Assembly (NCBI GenBank): GCA_002327865.1
Contig: DCUQ01000037.1
Coordinates: 1 to 19,063 of the forward strand
Length of the DNA stretch: 19,063 nucleotides
Origin: Syntrophaceae bacterium UBA2210
Lineage (GTDB): Bacteria; Desulfobacterota; Syntrophia; Syntrophales; UBA2210
Reading direction: 5' to 3'
Shown here in pieces: positions 6,989 through 14,843 of this stretch. The position numbers and the translations under genes were made by a program. Every line of letters begins with the position of its first letter. Position 1 is the stretch's first letter. The notes beneath the pieces are model-generated. The model did not search any database. It was not told where the DNA came from and saw nothing but the letters and a program-made list of their open reading frames with translations.

Positions 6989-8224
6989 TTAAGGATGCTC
7001 CTGGCTTTCCTTTCTCTTTTTCAGGTCCAGAGCGGCCTTCAGCCCCTTCTGCCGTATCACCTTCAATTTCAACCGGGTTTCGGTAACCTTGAAGAACCTC
7101 TTCCCATATTTCTTCAGAAGTTTTTTGTCAATCTCAAATCCGAGGCCCGGCCTTGTAAATGGCTGGAGCATCGCGTCTTTATCGGGGATTATCGGTTCGA
7201 TGATACCCTCTCTGAATTCCGGAATCCATGAGGGTTCTTCCAGAGGGTATTCCAGCGGAAGATTATTCTCCCTGTCCGAGAGCACCATGTTCCACCCGAT
7301 ATAGAAACCGATGCCGTTTGTCCACGTATGAGGTGAAAACCCTCTCTTGTTTTTATGGCACGCATCGATGACCTTCATAACCTGGGCAATGCCGCCGGCA
7401 AACGTGGCATCGGGCTGGTATATGTCGAAACAGTCCTTTTCAAACATTATCTTTATTTCATCCCAGCCGTAATTGAGTTCGGCCCCCGATATCTTTACAT
7501 CGGATACCGCTTTCAGCGCAGCGTTGCCGTCATAATCTCTAGAATCCAACGGTTCCTCCAGCCATTCGATGCCGTTCGCATGGCATGCCTTCGCAAACTC
7601 TTTGGCGCGGTTCAGGTCCCAGGCGGGGATTTTGTCCACGATAGTGACAAGCCAACCCTGGTTTGCGTCGACTCCCAGACGTAGTTCGTTGCCGATGCCC
7701 TTCCGGACGGTCTCGATCTGCCGTATGTCGTCCTTCAACTCGATATTTTTGACACGAAGCTTGGCGGTTTTAAACCCTCTTTCTCTCATCGCCAGGAGTT
7801 CGCCGACTCTTCGCTCCGGCTCGTGCATCTCACCGGTGGAGCAGTATACAGGGATCGGCCTGGCATTCCCGCCCAGGATTTCGTACACTGGTTTCCCCAT
7901 GCTCTTTCCGATAATGTCCCAGCAGGCGGGTTCTATCCAGAAATTTCTCCATCCCAGGATACCTGCCTGTTTCAGGAGATTCTGTACTCCTTCGATGTCG
8001 GTGGGATCGGCTCCCAGCAGGTACCCCCCGATGAGGTCGCCCAGACCTTGCCGCTCGACGCCGAGCGCGGATCCGGCGGAATACCCCTCGATTCCGTCGT
8101 CCGTTGTGATTTTTACCAGGGTAAATCCATTGTGGGTCTGCGGATAACCGGGAATCCATGTCGGCCAGAAGGTATGTTTCAGCGGGACCGATACATGGTA
8201 CAGTTCTATTGCCGATATCTTCAT
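6989..8224 (-). CDS. Enolase-superfamily (mandelate racemase / muconate lactonizing type) enzyme
   Basis: A 411-residue cytoplasmic enzyme of the MR/MLE group, which abstracts a proton next to a carboxylate using Mg2+. Residue positions fit the MR subgroup: K155 in TAKLRVKN, metal ligands D186 (GVDANQGW), E223 (WLEEPLD) and E249 (ISGAELNYG), and an Asp-His pair D272 (QPDATFAGG) and H299 (FSPHTWTNG). Likely substrates are sugar acids or similar hydroxy acids, racemised or dehydrated; the exact one cannot be assigned. The end, from about residue 367, is a very basic tail (17 Lys/Arg in the last 45 residues); the part after about residue 380 exceeds the usual family end. The start has a strong AAGGAGG (about 8231-8238), 7 bases ahead. 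It precedes the DUF374 gene in the same operon. Confidence 0.9.
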   Translation of the reverse strand: MKISAIELYHVSVPLKHTFWPTWIPGYPQTHNGFTLVKITTDDGIEGYSAGSALGVERQGLGDLIGGYLLGADPTDIEGVQNLLKQAGILGWRNFWIEPACWDIIGKSMGKPVYEILGGNARPIPVYCSTGEMHEPERRVGELLAMRERGFKTAKLRVKNIELKDDIRQIETVRKGIGNELRLGVDANQGWLVTIVDKIPAWDLNRAKEFAKACHANGIEWLEEPLDSRDYDGNAALKAVSDVKISGAELNYGWDEIKIMFEKDCFDIYQPDATFAGGIAQVMKVIDACHKNKRGFSPHTWTNGIGFYIGWNMVLSDRENNLPLEYPLEEPSWIPEFREGIIEPIIPDKDAMLQPFTRPGLGFEIDKKLLKKYGKRFFKVTETRLKLKVIRQKGLKAALDLKKRKESQEHP

Positions 8225-8230
8225 GATCTG

Positions 8231-8238
8231 CCTCCTTC
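8231..8238 (-). promoter_or_regulatory. Strong ribosome-binding site of the enolase-superfamily gene
   Basis: On the minus strand AAGGAGG precedes the ATG (8224-8222) by about seven bases. This is the best Shine-Dalgarno in the left half of the window, and it fixes the start. Confidence 0.7.
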
Positions 8239-8296
8239 AGTTTCACTCGATAGACGGTTGATATGCCGGAATAATCGGTCACCGGGTTTTCCTTTT

Positions 8297-8317
8297 ATGG
8301 AGAGTCATTCTCTCCAT
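8297..8317. repeat. 8-bp inverted repeat upstream of the enolase-superfamily gene
   Basis: ATGGAGAG (8297-8304) and CTCTCCAT (8310-8317) are perfect complements separated by 5 bases. The repeat lies 73-93 bases upstream of the start codon of the minus-strand enolase-superfamily gene, a position suited to a repressor or activator operator. It could equally be chance; no regulator gene is present nearby. Confidence 0.4.
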
Positions 8318-8671
8318 CAGGGTCCAGGCAGCGAAACGCCGGGTTTGAGTTCGGACAGTAGCCTGTTAATTTCTTTCCGCATATTTCGAATAAATACATA
8401 CACACATCGAAAACTCAGTCAAGGATTTTCAAATTGAATTCATTATGTATTTATAATTACCAGGTTACTCTACAGAATTATCGGCCGATACCGATGATAC
8501 TAATATAAAGTGCTTTGAAATTTCATATAACTTCAACAAGGTGCAGAAAATCTCCTGCTGTAATATCAAAAATTTTAAAGACATTTGAAGCTGTCAGAAT
8601 TGAACAGCGAGAGCATTTTCCGCTGTTTTTTGAGGGGTTAGCGAGCGAATGGCAGGCAAACATTTCCCTTC

Positions 8672-8717
8672 ACAATCGGAGATTCCCCGCAACAAGTTGC
8701 GGGGAATCTCCGATTGT
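8672..8717. repeat. Perfect 22-bp inverted repeat with 2-nt loop (palindromic element)
   Basis: Arm 8672-8693 (starting ACAATCGGAGATTCC) is the exact reverse complement of arm 8696-8717, with only AA at 8694-8695 between. The flanking bases (C at 8671 and C at 8718) do not pair, so the ends are sharp. No T-run follows on either side, so it is not a standard intrinsic terminator. Perfect arms suggest a recently placed or selected element: a REP-like or MITE-like dispersed palindrome, or a cruciform-forming binding site. Only one copy is seen in the window. Confidence 0.85.
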
Positions 8718-9024
8718 CCAGGGTTTTCGTTTTCCACTTTATACCCCTAAAGCAATTCGGTTTTTTTGGCTTGACTATTAAGATAAGCTTGATGCATATG
8801 TATAGCCCGTTCATATGAAGCGAGATTCTGGGGAACAATATTGTTTGCTCAACAAGTAATATATATTCGAGCAGAAAATCCCAAAATGATTCAAAGGCAA
8901 AGTCAACGAATGTATGTTTGAACATTTTGCCAATATAAACGATGAAGCATCAGATCATTATCCCGGTAGAGTTTTATATAAGAAACATAAAGGCAACTTT
9001 TAAAAATCCCCTAGGCACATATTA

Positions 9025-9984
9025 ATGACACTGGTAAGAATTGTTAAGAATTGGGACCGGCCGGATCTTATGCGTCAAACACCCGGGGGGAAGGGCATGT
9101 GGGATGAAATACAATTTACCACTGCTCCTGTAGAAAATTGTAACTTTCTTATAATGCTCAATAATGTTATGAAGATCGATACACACGCAGTATGCCCGAA
9201 GGAAAACATATGGGCCATTATGCAGGAACCGTACATTAAAGGATTGAACGACTGGATGGTCGAGAAACATGAATTGTTCTCTAAAGTGTTTACCCATTAC
9301 ACACCTGTGAATGATAAAAAATATATTCCTTCTCAGCCTGCTGTTCCCTGGCATGTTGACAAAACCTTCGATGAGTTAATTTCCGCCGAAATCCCCTCGA
9401 AATCAAAAAAATTGTCGTCCATAATCGGTGAACCAATGTATCTCCCGGGACATGTGAAAAGAAGAAAATTCTTAGACTATATTCAGGGTGATACGCACCT
9501 GAAACTGGATTTGTATGGCAGGGGGATTAACTTTATTGAAGATAAATGGGACGGCCTTGCCCCATACCAGTATTCCCTTGCCATAGAAAATACAAACTGC
9601 CCGGACTACTGGACCGAAAAAATAGCTGATTGCTTTTTATCCTGGACTGTACCTATCTATTACGGATGCATGAACCTGGAGAATTATTTTCCTGAAGAAT
9701 CATTTCTCAGGATCGATATAGAACAACCCGAAGAAAGTCTTCGAAAAATAAAGCGTATCGTTAATGACAACAACTGGGAAAGGTTTATTCCGGCCCTGGA
9801 AGAAGCAAGAAATCTTGTGCTGTACCGCTATCAGATTTTCCCATACTTATCGGAAATGATTCATTCGCAATCAGGACTAAAAAATGAAAAAATATCAGTA
9901 ACAATCCCGGCGTACAAGAGAAGTCTAAAAGCTCGAATCAATCATGTCAGATATAAATTAAAAAAAGAAATACGCTTAGTATAA
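9025..9984 (+). CDS. Glycosyltransferase family 10 (fucosyltransferase-like)
   Basis: A 319-residue cytoplasmic or membrane-associated enzyme with the GT10 donor-binding signature. YQYSLAIENTNCPDYWTEKI (181-200) is followed by ADCFLSWTVPIYYG (201-214) and NLENYFP (217-223). The family norm is an ENTN-x-x-DY-x-TEK core with a PIY-x-G end, as in alpha-1,3/1,4-fucosyltransferases that use GDP-fucose. LDLYGRG (161-167) just before it is also typical. The C-terminal 40 residues are basic (KRSLKARINHVRYKLKKEIR), which in bacterial members can serve membrane attachment. The start at ATG 9025 has only a weak site (TAGG at 9012-9015), and an in-frame stop at 9001-9003 rules out a longer form. No GDP-fucose synthesis genes are in the window, so the donor sugar is inferred from the family. 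It opens the glycan locus and is separated by 309 bases from cysD. Confidence 0.88.
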   Translation: MTLVRIVKNWDRPDLMRQTPGGKGMWDEIQFTTAPVENCNFLIMLNNVMKIDTHAVCPKENIWAIMQEPYIKGLNDWMVEKHELFSKVFTHYTPVNDKKYIPSQPAVPWHVDKTFDELISAEIPSKSKKLSSIIGEPMYLPGHVKRRKFLDYIQGDTHLKLDLYGRGINFIEDKWDGLAPYQYSLAIENTNCPDYWTEKIADCFLSWTVPIYYGCMNLENYFPEESFLRIDIEQPEESLRKIKRIVNDNNWERFIPALEEARNLVLYRYQIFPYLSEMIHSQSGLKNEKISVTIPAYKRSLKARINHVRYKLKKEIRLV

Positions 9985-10293
9985 ATTGTAAAAACAGATC
10001 ATGGCCGATACATAATCAAAAGGTGTATATGATATATCAGATAGTAGATCTATCAGGGATTGTGCAAATGAGACCCGTGCACTTTGAAAAATCAGAAAAT
10101 ATTAAGAATAACCATATATCCTCATACTAACATAAAGAAAATAAATAGAATCTCACTGACCTTTTTAACTTGTCAAATGTGAGAATCGGCCGGTACTTTT
10201 TCTGAATATTTTTTAAGGAACAGGGATTACACCAGGTTTCCCATGTAATTCAGGGAGCGAAGCTGTGTATAATGGACATCAACGAAAGGTTTC
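9985..10293. other. 309-bp intergenic region upstream of cysD
   Basis: No gene is seen here. The stretch is AT-rich and should contain the promoter of the cysD operon. The best by-eye candidate is TTGTCA (10170-10175) with TACTTT (10194-10199) at 18-base spacing, which is weak. A TATAAT at 10268-10273 has no matching -35. A 10-bp palindrome TGATATATCA lies at 10030-10039. I see no riboswitch-like structure that I can name. Confidence 0.4.
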
Positions 10294-11217
10294 ATGAATT
10301 CTTATAGTTTTCCGTATCTCAAACAACTTGAATCGGAATCCATTCACATCATGAGGGAAGTTGTCGCGGAGTTTAAGAATCCCGTTATGCTTTATTCCGC
10401 CGGCAAGGATTCCAGCGTAATGGTGCGTCTCGCGCAGAAGGCATTCTATCCGGATAAATTCCCTTTTCCTCTCATGCATATCGATACGGGGTACAAGTTC
10501 CCTGATATGTATGAATTCAGGGATCGTTTCTGTAAAGAGATAGGAGCTACTCTCATTGTAGAGCGAAATGAAGAATGGATCGCCGAAGGATGTCATCCCC
10601 TGAAACTGGGGACCGATAAGTGTTGCTGGTATCTGAAGACCCAGGGTCTTCTCAATGCGCTGAAAAAGCACGACTTTGATGCGGCGTTAGGCGGCGCCCG
10701 CAGGGAAGAAGAAAAATCGCGCGCGAAGGAACGGGTATTTTCCATCCGCGACAGATTCGGACAGTGGGACCCTAAAAACCAGCGTCCCGAACTCTGGGAC
10801 CTTTACAATACGCGATTGAACAAGGGTCAGACCGTGAGAGTATTTCCCCTCAGCAACTGGACGGAGGTGGATATCTGGAATTATATCCGGGTAGAGAATA
10901 TCCCGGTAGTTCCTATTTACTTTGCCCGGGAACGGGAAGTGGTAGAGCGGGACGGAATACTCATTCCCGTTTCCACTTTTTCCACTGTTCATGATGAAAC
11001 AAGCCGCTTTGACAATGAGGATATCCGGAAAATCAACTGCCGTTTCAGGAGTCTTGGGTGCATTCCCTGCACCGGAGCAATACCGTCGGAATCAATCACT
11101 CTGGATGACCTGATTATCGAAGTCATCAACACCAGGAAATCGGAACGGGAAAATCGTGTGATAGATCTGGGCAGTGATGCCGCGATGGAAGACAAAAAGA
11201 AGGAGGGATATTTTTAA
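10294..11217 (+). CDS. cysD: Sulfate adenylyltransferase subunit 2 (small subunit)
   Basis: Catalyses, with the GTPase subunit CysN, the formation of adenosine 5'-phosphosulfate from ATP and sulfate in the cytoplasm. The 307-residue product (E. coli CysD is 302) has the PP-loop ATP-pyrophosphatase motif YSAGKDSSVM (34-43). GGARREEEKSRAKERVFSIR and QWDPKNQRPELWDLYNTR are hallmarks of the family. The C-terminal part with IPCTGAIPSESITLDDLI is also typical. The ATG at 10294 has AAAGG at 10285-10289. The TAA shares its last base with the ATG of cysNC, a translationally coupled junction typical of cysD-cysN pairs. Confidence 0.97.
   Translation: MNSYSFPYLKQLESESIHIMREVVAEFKNPVMLYSAGKDSSVMVRLAQKAFYPDKFPFPLMHIDTGYKFPDMYEFRDRFCKEIGATLIVERNEEWIAEGCHPLKLGTDKCCWYLKTQGLLNALKKHDFDAALGGARREEEKSRAKERVFSIRDRFGQWDPKNQRPELWDLYNTRLNKGQTVRVFPLSNWTEVDIWNYIRVENIPVVPIYFAREREVVERDGILIPVSTFSTVHDETSRFDNEDIRKINCRFRSLGCIPCTGAIPSESITLDDLIIEVINTRKSERENRVIDLGSDAAMEDKKKEGYF
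11201..11207 (+). promoter_or_regulatory. Ribosome-binding site for cysNC inside the end of cysD
   Basis: AGGAGGG lies in the last codons of cysD, 9 bases before the ATG at 11217. Together with the one-base TAATG overlap it points to coupled translation of the two subunits. Confidence 0.75.
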
Positions 11218-13112
11218 TGACAACCCGAGAAAAAACCCTCCTTAGATTTGTTACAACCGGCAGCGTCGATGACGGAAAATCCACCCTTATCGGCAGGCTT
11301 TTGTTTGAAACCAAATCCATCTTTGAAGATCAGTACGCCGCGGTTGAAAAAACTTCAAAGAGGCGAGGCCGGGACGAAGCTGATCTTGCCCTTCTTCTGG
11401 ACGGACTGTCAGCCGAACGTGAACAGGGAATAACGATAGACGTAGCCTACCGTTATTTTGAATCACCGAAACGCAAGTTTATTATTGCCGATACACCCGG
11501 TCATGTGCAGTATACCCGAAATACCATAACCGGCGCGTCTACCTCGGAGCTGGCGATTATCCTGATCGATGCGCGAAACGGCGTTCTAACGCAATCCAGA
11601 CGCCACGGGATAATAATCTCTCTTCTGCAGATTCCTCACCTGATAGTGGCGATCAATAAAATGGATCTTGTTGATTACTCAGAAGAGGTATTCCGGAATA
11701 TAGTATCAACCTATCAGGATTTCTCCGAAAAACTGGACATCCATGATATCGTCTTCATCCCGGTATCCGCCCTGAAGGGAGACAATGTCACGACAAGGAG
11801 CGATAACATGCCCTGGTACGAAGGGTCGACACTCCTGCACTATCTGGAAACAGTCCATGTAACTGCGGATAGAAATCTTCTGGATTTTCGTTTCCCCGTC
11901 CAGCATGTTATCCGGCCGAACCTCGATTTCAGGGGTTTTGCCGGCAGAATAACATCCGGAACGATCAGTACCGGAGAAGAGATCGCGGTTCTTCCATCCG
12001 GCAAAACATCAACTGTGGAATCAATCGTAACGTATGACGATAACCTCAAAGAGGCCTTTACCCCTCAGTCGGTTGTCATAACGCTCACGGATGAAATCGA
12101 TATCAGCCGGGGGGATATGATCGTTCGTAAGAATAATTTGCCACAGGTCGGAAATCGTATCGAATCCATTATCTGCTGGATGGATGAAAAAGCAATATCA
12201 AATGGAGATCCCTATATTCTCAAGCACACAACAAAAAACGTCAAAGCCTTCATTCCGCGAATCCTGTATAAGATCGACGTAAACACACTTCATAGAGAAA
12301 AAACGGATACGCTCTCACTCAACGAGATAGCAAGGGTTGAGATAAAAACAGCTTCCCCCATATTCTTTGACAGCTACAAGAATAATCATGGAACGGGAAG
12401 CTTCATACTCATCGATCCTTATACCAGTAACACCGTTGCCGCCGGAATAATACGGGGACCTGCGCGGACGATCGATGAACTGACTGAAAAAACAGAAGAC
12501 AAAACCTCTCAAAAAAAATCACCCCATACCGTCTGGAGTGGCTGGAACATCTCCAGAAAGACACGGGAAAAACGCAACGGCCATAAAGCGGCGGTGCTGT
12601 GGTTTACCGGATATTCGGGATCAGGAAAGTCAACGATTGCCGGAAATCTTGAGAAAACTCTTTTTAACGCGGGATGTCATACCATGCTCCTTGATGGTGA
12701 TACTATCAGACATGGCCTGTGCGGAGACCTGGGCTTCTCAGATGAAGACAGATCGGAGAATATACGACGGGCGGGGGAAGCGGCAAGGCTCTTTTTTGAA
12801 TCGGGCAATATAGTAATCTGCGCGTTTATATCCCCCTTTGAAAAAGACAGGGCTTTTGCGAGATCGTTAATACCGGGAAACAGATTTTTCGAGATTTATA
12901 CAAAATGCAGCCTCGACGTATGTAAGAGACGCGACCCCAACGGACTTTACAAAAAGGTAAAAGATGGAAAAATCAAAAAATTTACCGGTATTTCTTCACA
13001 CTACGAAGAGCCCCGACATCCTGAAATAATTGCCGAGACAGATTTGCGCACAGTAGATGATATCGTCAGGGAAATCAAAGGGTTCATAAAAGAAAAAAAT
13101 ATCATCAAGTAA
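11217..13112 (+). CDS. cysNC: Bifunctional sulfate adenylyltransferase subunit 1 / adenylylsulfate kinase
   Basis: A 631-residue fusion. Residues about 1-440 are the CysN GTPase that drives APS formation with CysD: G1 loop GSVDDGKST (15-23), DGLSAEREQGITIDVAYRYF as the switch I region, ADTPGH (G3), NKMD (G4) and SALKG (G5), then elongation-factor-like beta domains. After a polar linker (about 418-455) residues 456-631 are the CysC APS kinase, which phosphorylates APS to PAPS. Visible there are the P-loop GYSGSGKST (465-473), LDGDTIRHGLCGDLGFSDED, the ENIRR segment, the AFISPF active-site serine region, RDPNGLYKK and FTGISSHYEEP. All key residues are present, so both activities are expected. 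This is the NodQ-type architecture. The downstream TSUP gene follows after 92 nt. Confidence 0.96.
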   Translation: MTTREKTLLRFVTTGSVDDGKSTLIGRLLFETKSIFEDQYAAVEKTSKRRGRDEADLALLLDGLSAEREQGITIDVAYRYFESPKRKFIIADTPGHVQYTRNTITGASTSELAIILIDARNGVLTQSRRHGIIISLLQIPHLIVAINKMDLVDYSEEVFRNIVSTYQDFSEKLDIHDIVFIPVSALKGDNVTTRSDNMPWYEGSTLLHYLETVHVTADRNLLDFRFPVQHVIRPNLDFRGFAGRITSGTISTGEEIAVLPSGKTSTVESIVTYDDNLKEAFTPQSVVITLTDEIDISRGDMIVRKNNLPQVGNRIESIICWMDEKAISNGDPYILKHTTKNVKAFIPRILYKIDVNTLHREKTDTLSLNEIARVEIKTASPIFFDSYKNNHGTGSFILIDPYTSNTVAAGIIRGPARTIDELTEKTEDKTSQKKSPHTVWSGWNISRKTREKRNGHKAAVLWFTGYSGSGKSTIAGNLEKTLFNAGCHTMLLDGDTIRHGLCGDLGFSDEDRSENIRRAGEAARLFFESGNIVICAFISPFEKDRAFARSLIPGNRFFEIYTKCSLDVCKRRDPNGLYKKVKDGKIKKFTGISSHYEEPRHPEIIAETDLRTVDDIVREIKGFIKEKNIIK

Positions 13113-13204
13113 AGACACTGATAAAACAGAAAGAACAGATTTCTTCTTAGATCCTGAAAATCTGCGCAATTCTCCTACCGCAAGAGACAGAAAGGAACAA
13201 ATGT

Positions 13205-14035
13205 ATGGACATTAACGTGTCTCTTTTCCTCTGGCTTTTCCTCTTCGCTTTCATCTGCGAATTCATAGATGCTTCGATGGGTATGGGCTACGGCACAATT
13301 CTTTCTCCCGTTATGATAATAATGGGATTTGAGCCCGTTGTCGCCGTTCCCGCCATCTTATTGTCACAGTCATTCGGAGGTTTGACGGCATCGATCTTCC
13401 ATCAGCAATTTGAGAATGTGAACTTCAGTAGAAAATCAGACGATTTAAAAGTAGTTTTCATTATTGTCGGTTTTGGCATTATTGCCACGATCATAGCGGT
13501 TTTCATTGCTGTAAATATACCGAAGACAGCGGTAAAGACATACATCGGTGTCCTGGTAATTATTATGGGCACTTTACTGCTGACGAATAAGACGTTCAAG
13601 TTTTCATGGGGAAAAATGGCTGCTGTCGGGATAGTGAGCGCTTTTAACAAAGCAATCTCAGGCGGAGGGTTCGGCCCCGTAGTAACCGGGGGGCAACTTG
13701 TATCCGGGCAAAGGGCAACCAATGCCGTTGGCATTACAACACTTGCCGAGGCGCCCATCTGTATAATCGCCTTTTTGACGTATCTTATTTTAAGGGTCGC
13801 AAAAGAAATAGACGGCTCTATTCTTGAAATGCCTGTCTCAAATTTTCTTTCACTTTTATTCTCATCGCAAGTAATACAGTGGGAATTATTACTTGCCCTG
13901 ATTATGGGATCAGTTGTCGTGGCGCCCTTTGCAGCCTTTACAACAAAACTGACGAAAAACAAATTAAGGTACATAATTGGCTCAATCATTATCGTTCTCG
14001 GTGTATGGACTTTGTATAAGACGTTTTGTGTGTAA
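13205..14035 (+). CDS. TSUP (TauE/SafE) family membrane transporter, probable sulfate or sulfur-anion carrier
   Basis: A 276-residue polytopic inner-membrane protein with about eight hydrophobic segments. The first repeat has ASMGMGYGTILSPVMIIMGF (28-47) and the second AVGIVSAFNKAISGGGFGPV, the paired conserved loops of the TSUP family. TTLAEAPICII follows. The family moves sulfur-containing or organic anions. Its position directly after cysD-cysNC suggests sulfate entry for this pathway, as proposed for some TSUP proteins encoded with assimilatory sulfate genes; the direction of transport is inference. ATG 13205 has AAAGGA at 13191-13196, 8 bases upstream. The next gene begins about 60 nt later on the same strand. 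Confidence 0.9.
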   Translation: MDINVSLFLWLFLFAFICEFIDASMGMGYGTILSPVMIIMGFEPVVAVPAILLSQSFGGLTASIFHQQFENVNFSRKSDDLKVVFIIVGFGIIATIIAVFIAVNIPKTAVKTYIGVLVIIMGTLLLTNKTFKFSWGKMAAVGIVSAFNKAISGGGFGPVVTGGQLVSGQRATNAVGITTLAEAPICIIAFLTYLILRVAKEIDGSILEMPVSNFLSLLFSSQVIQWELLLALIMGSVVVAPFAAFTTKLTKNKLRYIIGSIIIVLGVWTLYKTFCV

Positions 14036-14097
14036 AACCACTTTAAGCCACATTTTTTTATTATCTTCAAAGGCAAAACATCAACCTGGTGGAGGAT

Positions 14098-14841
14098 ATG
14101 TCGAATACACGAAACTTTCATATAGATAAACTGTCGATTATTATACCGGCCTACAATGAGGAAGCTACTATTCATCTGATACTGGATAAAATTAAGGCGG
14201 TAGAACTGATCAATGAGATACAGAAGGAAATTATCATAGTAAATGATTGTTCAAATGACGGGACAAAAGAGGCAATACAGAAGTACATTCATGATAATGG
14301 AGATGTTCGGATAAAATATTTCGAGCACGAAGTAAATAAAGGTAAAGGCGCGGCGCTCCGTACGGGAATATCACAGGCAACAGGCGAGTATCTTGTCATA
14401 CAGGATGCGGATTTTGAATATGACCCTGATGAATACAATGATTTACTGAAACCCGTTGTTTCGGGTTTTGCGGATGTGGTCTATGGGTCTCGATTTATGG
14501 GTAGTAATCCCCACCGGATTTTGTTTTTCTGGCATACAATCGGTAACAGGTTTCTGACATTCCTTTCCAATATCTTCACAAATCTTAATCTGACAGACAT
14601 GGAAACATGCTACAAACTTTTCAATACAAAAATGATTCAATCCATAAAGCTGGAAGAGGATCGTTTCGGTTTTGAACCCGAGATTACCGCGAAAATCTCT
14701 CGAATATCCGAAGTAAGGATTTATGAGATTGGGATTTCATATTATGGCAGAACCTACGAAGAGGGGAAGAAGATCGGCTGGAAAGACGGGCTCAGAGCTG
14801 TCTATTGTATACTAAAGTACGGGCTTTTCAGATCTGAATAA
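14098..14841 (+). CDS. Family 2 glycosyltransferase, dolichyl/polyprenyl-phosphate sugar synthase-like
   Basis: A GT2 enzyme of about 247 residues. [18 protein letters not shown] (12-29) and [16 protein letters not shown] (45-60) form the nucleotide-sugar fold, and [13 protein letters not shown] (101-113) holds the DAD metal/catalytic region. [11 protein letters not shown] and GSRFMG are typical of the DPM1-like (dolichyl-phosphate mannose synthase) branch. There are no membrane helices at the C-terminus, so it is the short soluble form that charges a polyprenyl phosphate at the membrane. That fits the GT39-like enzyme next door, since such enzymes use polyprenyl-phosphate sugars. The start is uncertain: GTG at 14089 or ATG at 14098. 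GGAGG at 14091-14095 is too close to the ATG (2 bases), and AAAGG at 14069-14073 suits the GTG poorly. Confidence 0.9.
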   Translation: MSNTRNFHIDKLSIIIPAYNEEATIHLILDKIKAVELINEIQKEIIIVNDCSNDGTKEAIQKYIHDNGDVRIKYFEHEVNKGKGAALRTGISQATGEYLVIQDADFEYDPDEYNDLLKPVVSGFADVVYGSRFMGSNPHRILFFWHTIGNRFLTFLSNIFTNLNLTDMETCYKLFNTKMIQSIKLEEDRFGFEPEITAKISRISEVRIYEIGISYYGRTYEEGKKIGWKDGLRAVYCILKYGLFRSE

Positions 14842-14843
14842 AT

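Larger units (their letters stand above)
8225..9024. other. 800-bp intergenic region without a convincing gene
   Basis: This gap separates the minus-strand enolase-superfamily operon from the plus-strand glycan locus. The two reading frames of about 90 residues in it (8515-8781 plus, 8638-8925 minus) both run through the palindrome at 8672-8717, lack ribosome sites and resemble no family, so I leave them out. It is AT-rich, especially 8390-8640 and 8760-9010. It also holds a 12-bp palindrome TATCGGCCGATA (8479-8490) and a 12-bp palindrome AACAATATTGTT (8834-8845). A promoter for the GT10 gene should lie here, but I see only a weak candidate: TTGACT at 8771-8776 with no well-spaced -10. Confidence 0.6.

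Noticed and set aside
7569..8437. Long plus-strand frames (192 and 204 codons) opposite the enolase-superfamily gene
   Set aside because: The minus-strand gene has all catalytic motifs and a strong ribosome site; these frames are shadows caused by its codon use.
8672..8717. Reading the 22-bp palindrome as an intrinsic terminator or a CRISPR repeat
   Set aside because: No T-run follows on either strand, and only one copy is present with no spacer array.
8515..8925. Two open frames of about 90 codons in the intergenic region
   Set aside because: Both cross the 22-bp palindrome, whose translation creates their similar peptide strings; neither has a ribosome site.
10265..10273. TATAAT near the cysD start as a promoter
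   Set aside because: No -35-like hexamer at acceptable spacing; it would also leave a leader of under 20 bases.
13402..14175. Minus-strand open frame of 257 codons
   Set aside because: Antisense to the TSUP transporter gene, which has clear membrane segments and paired conserved loops.
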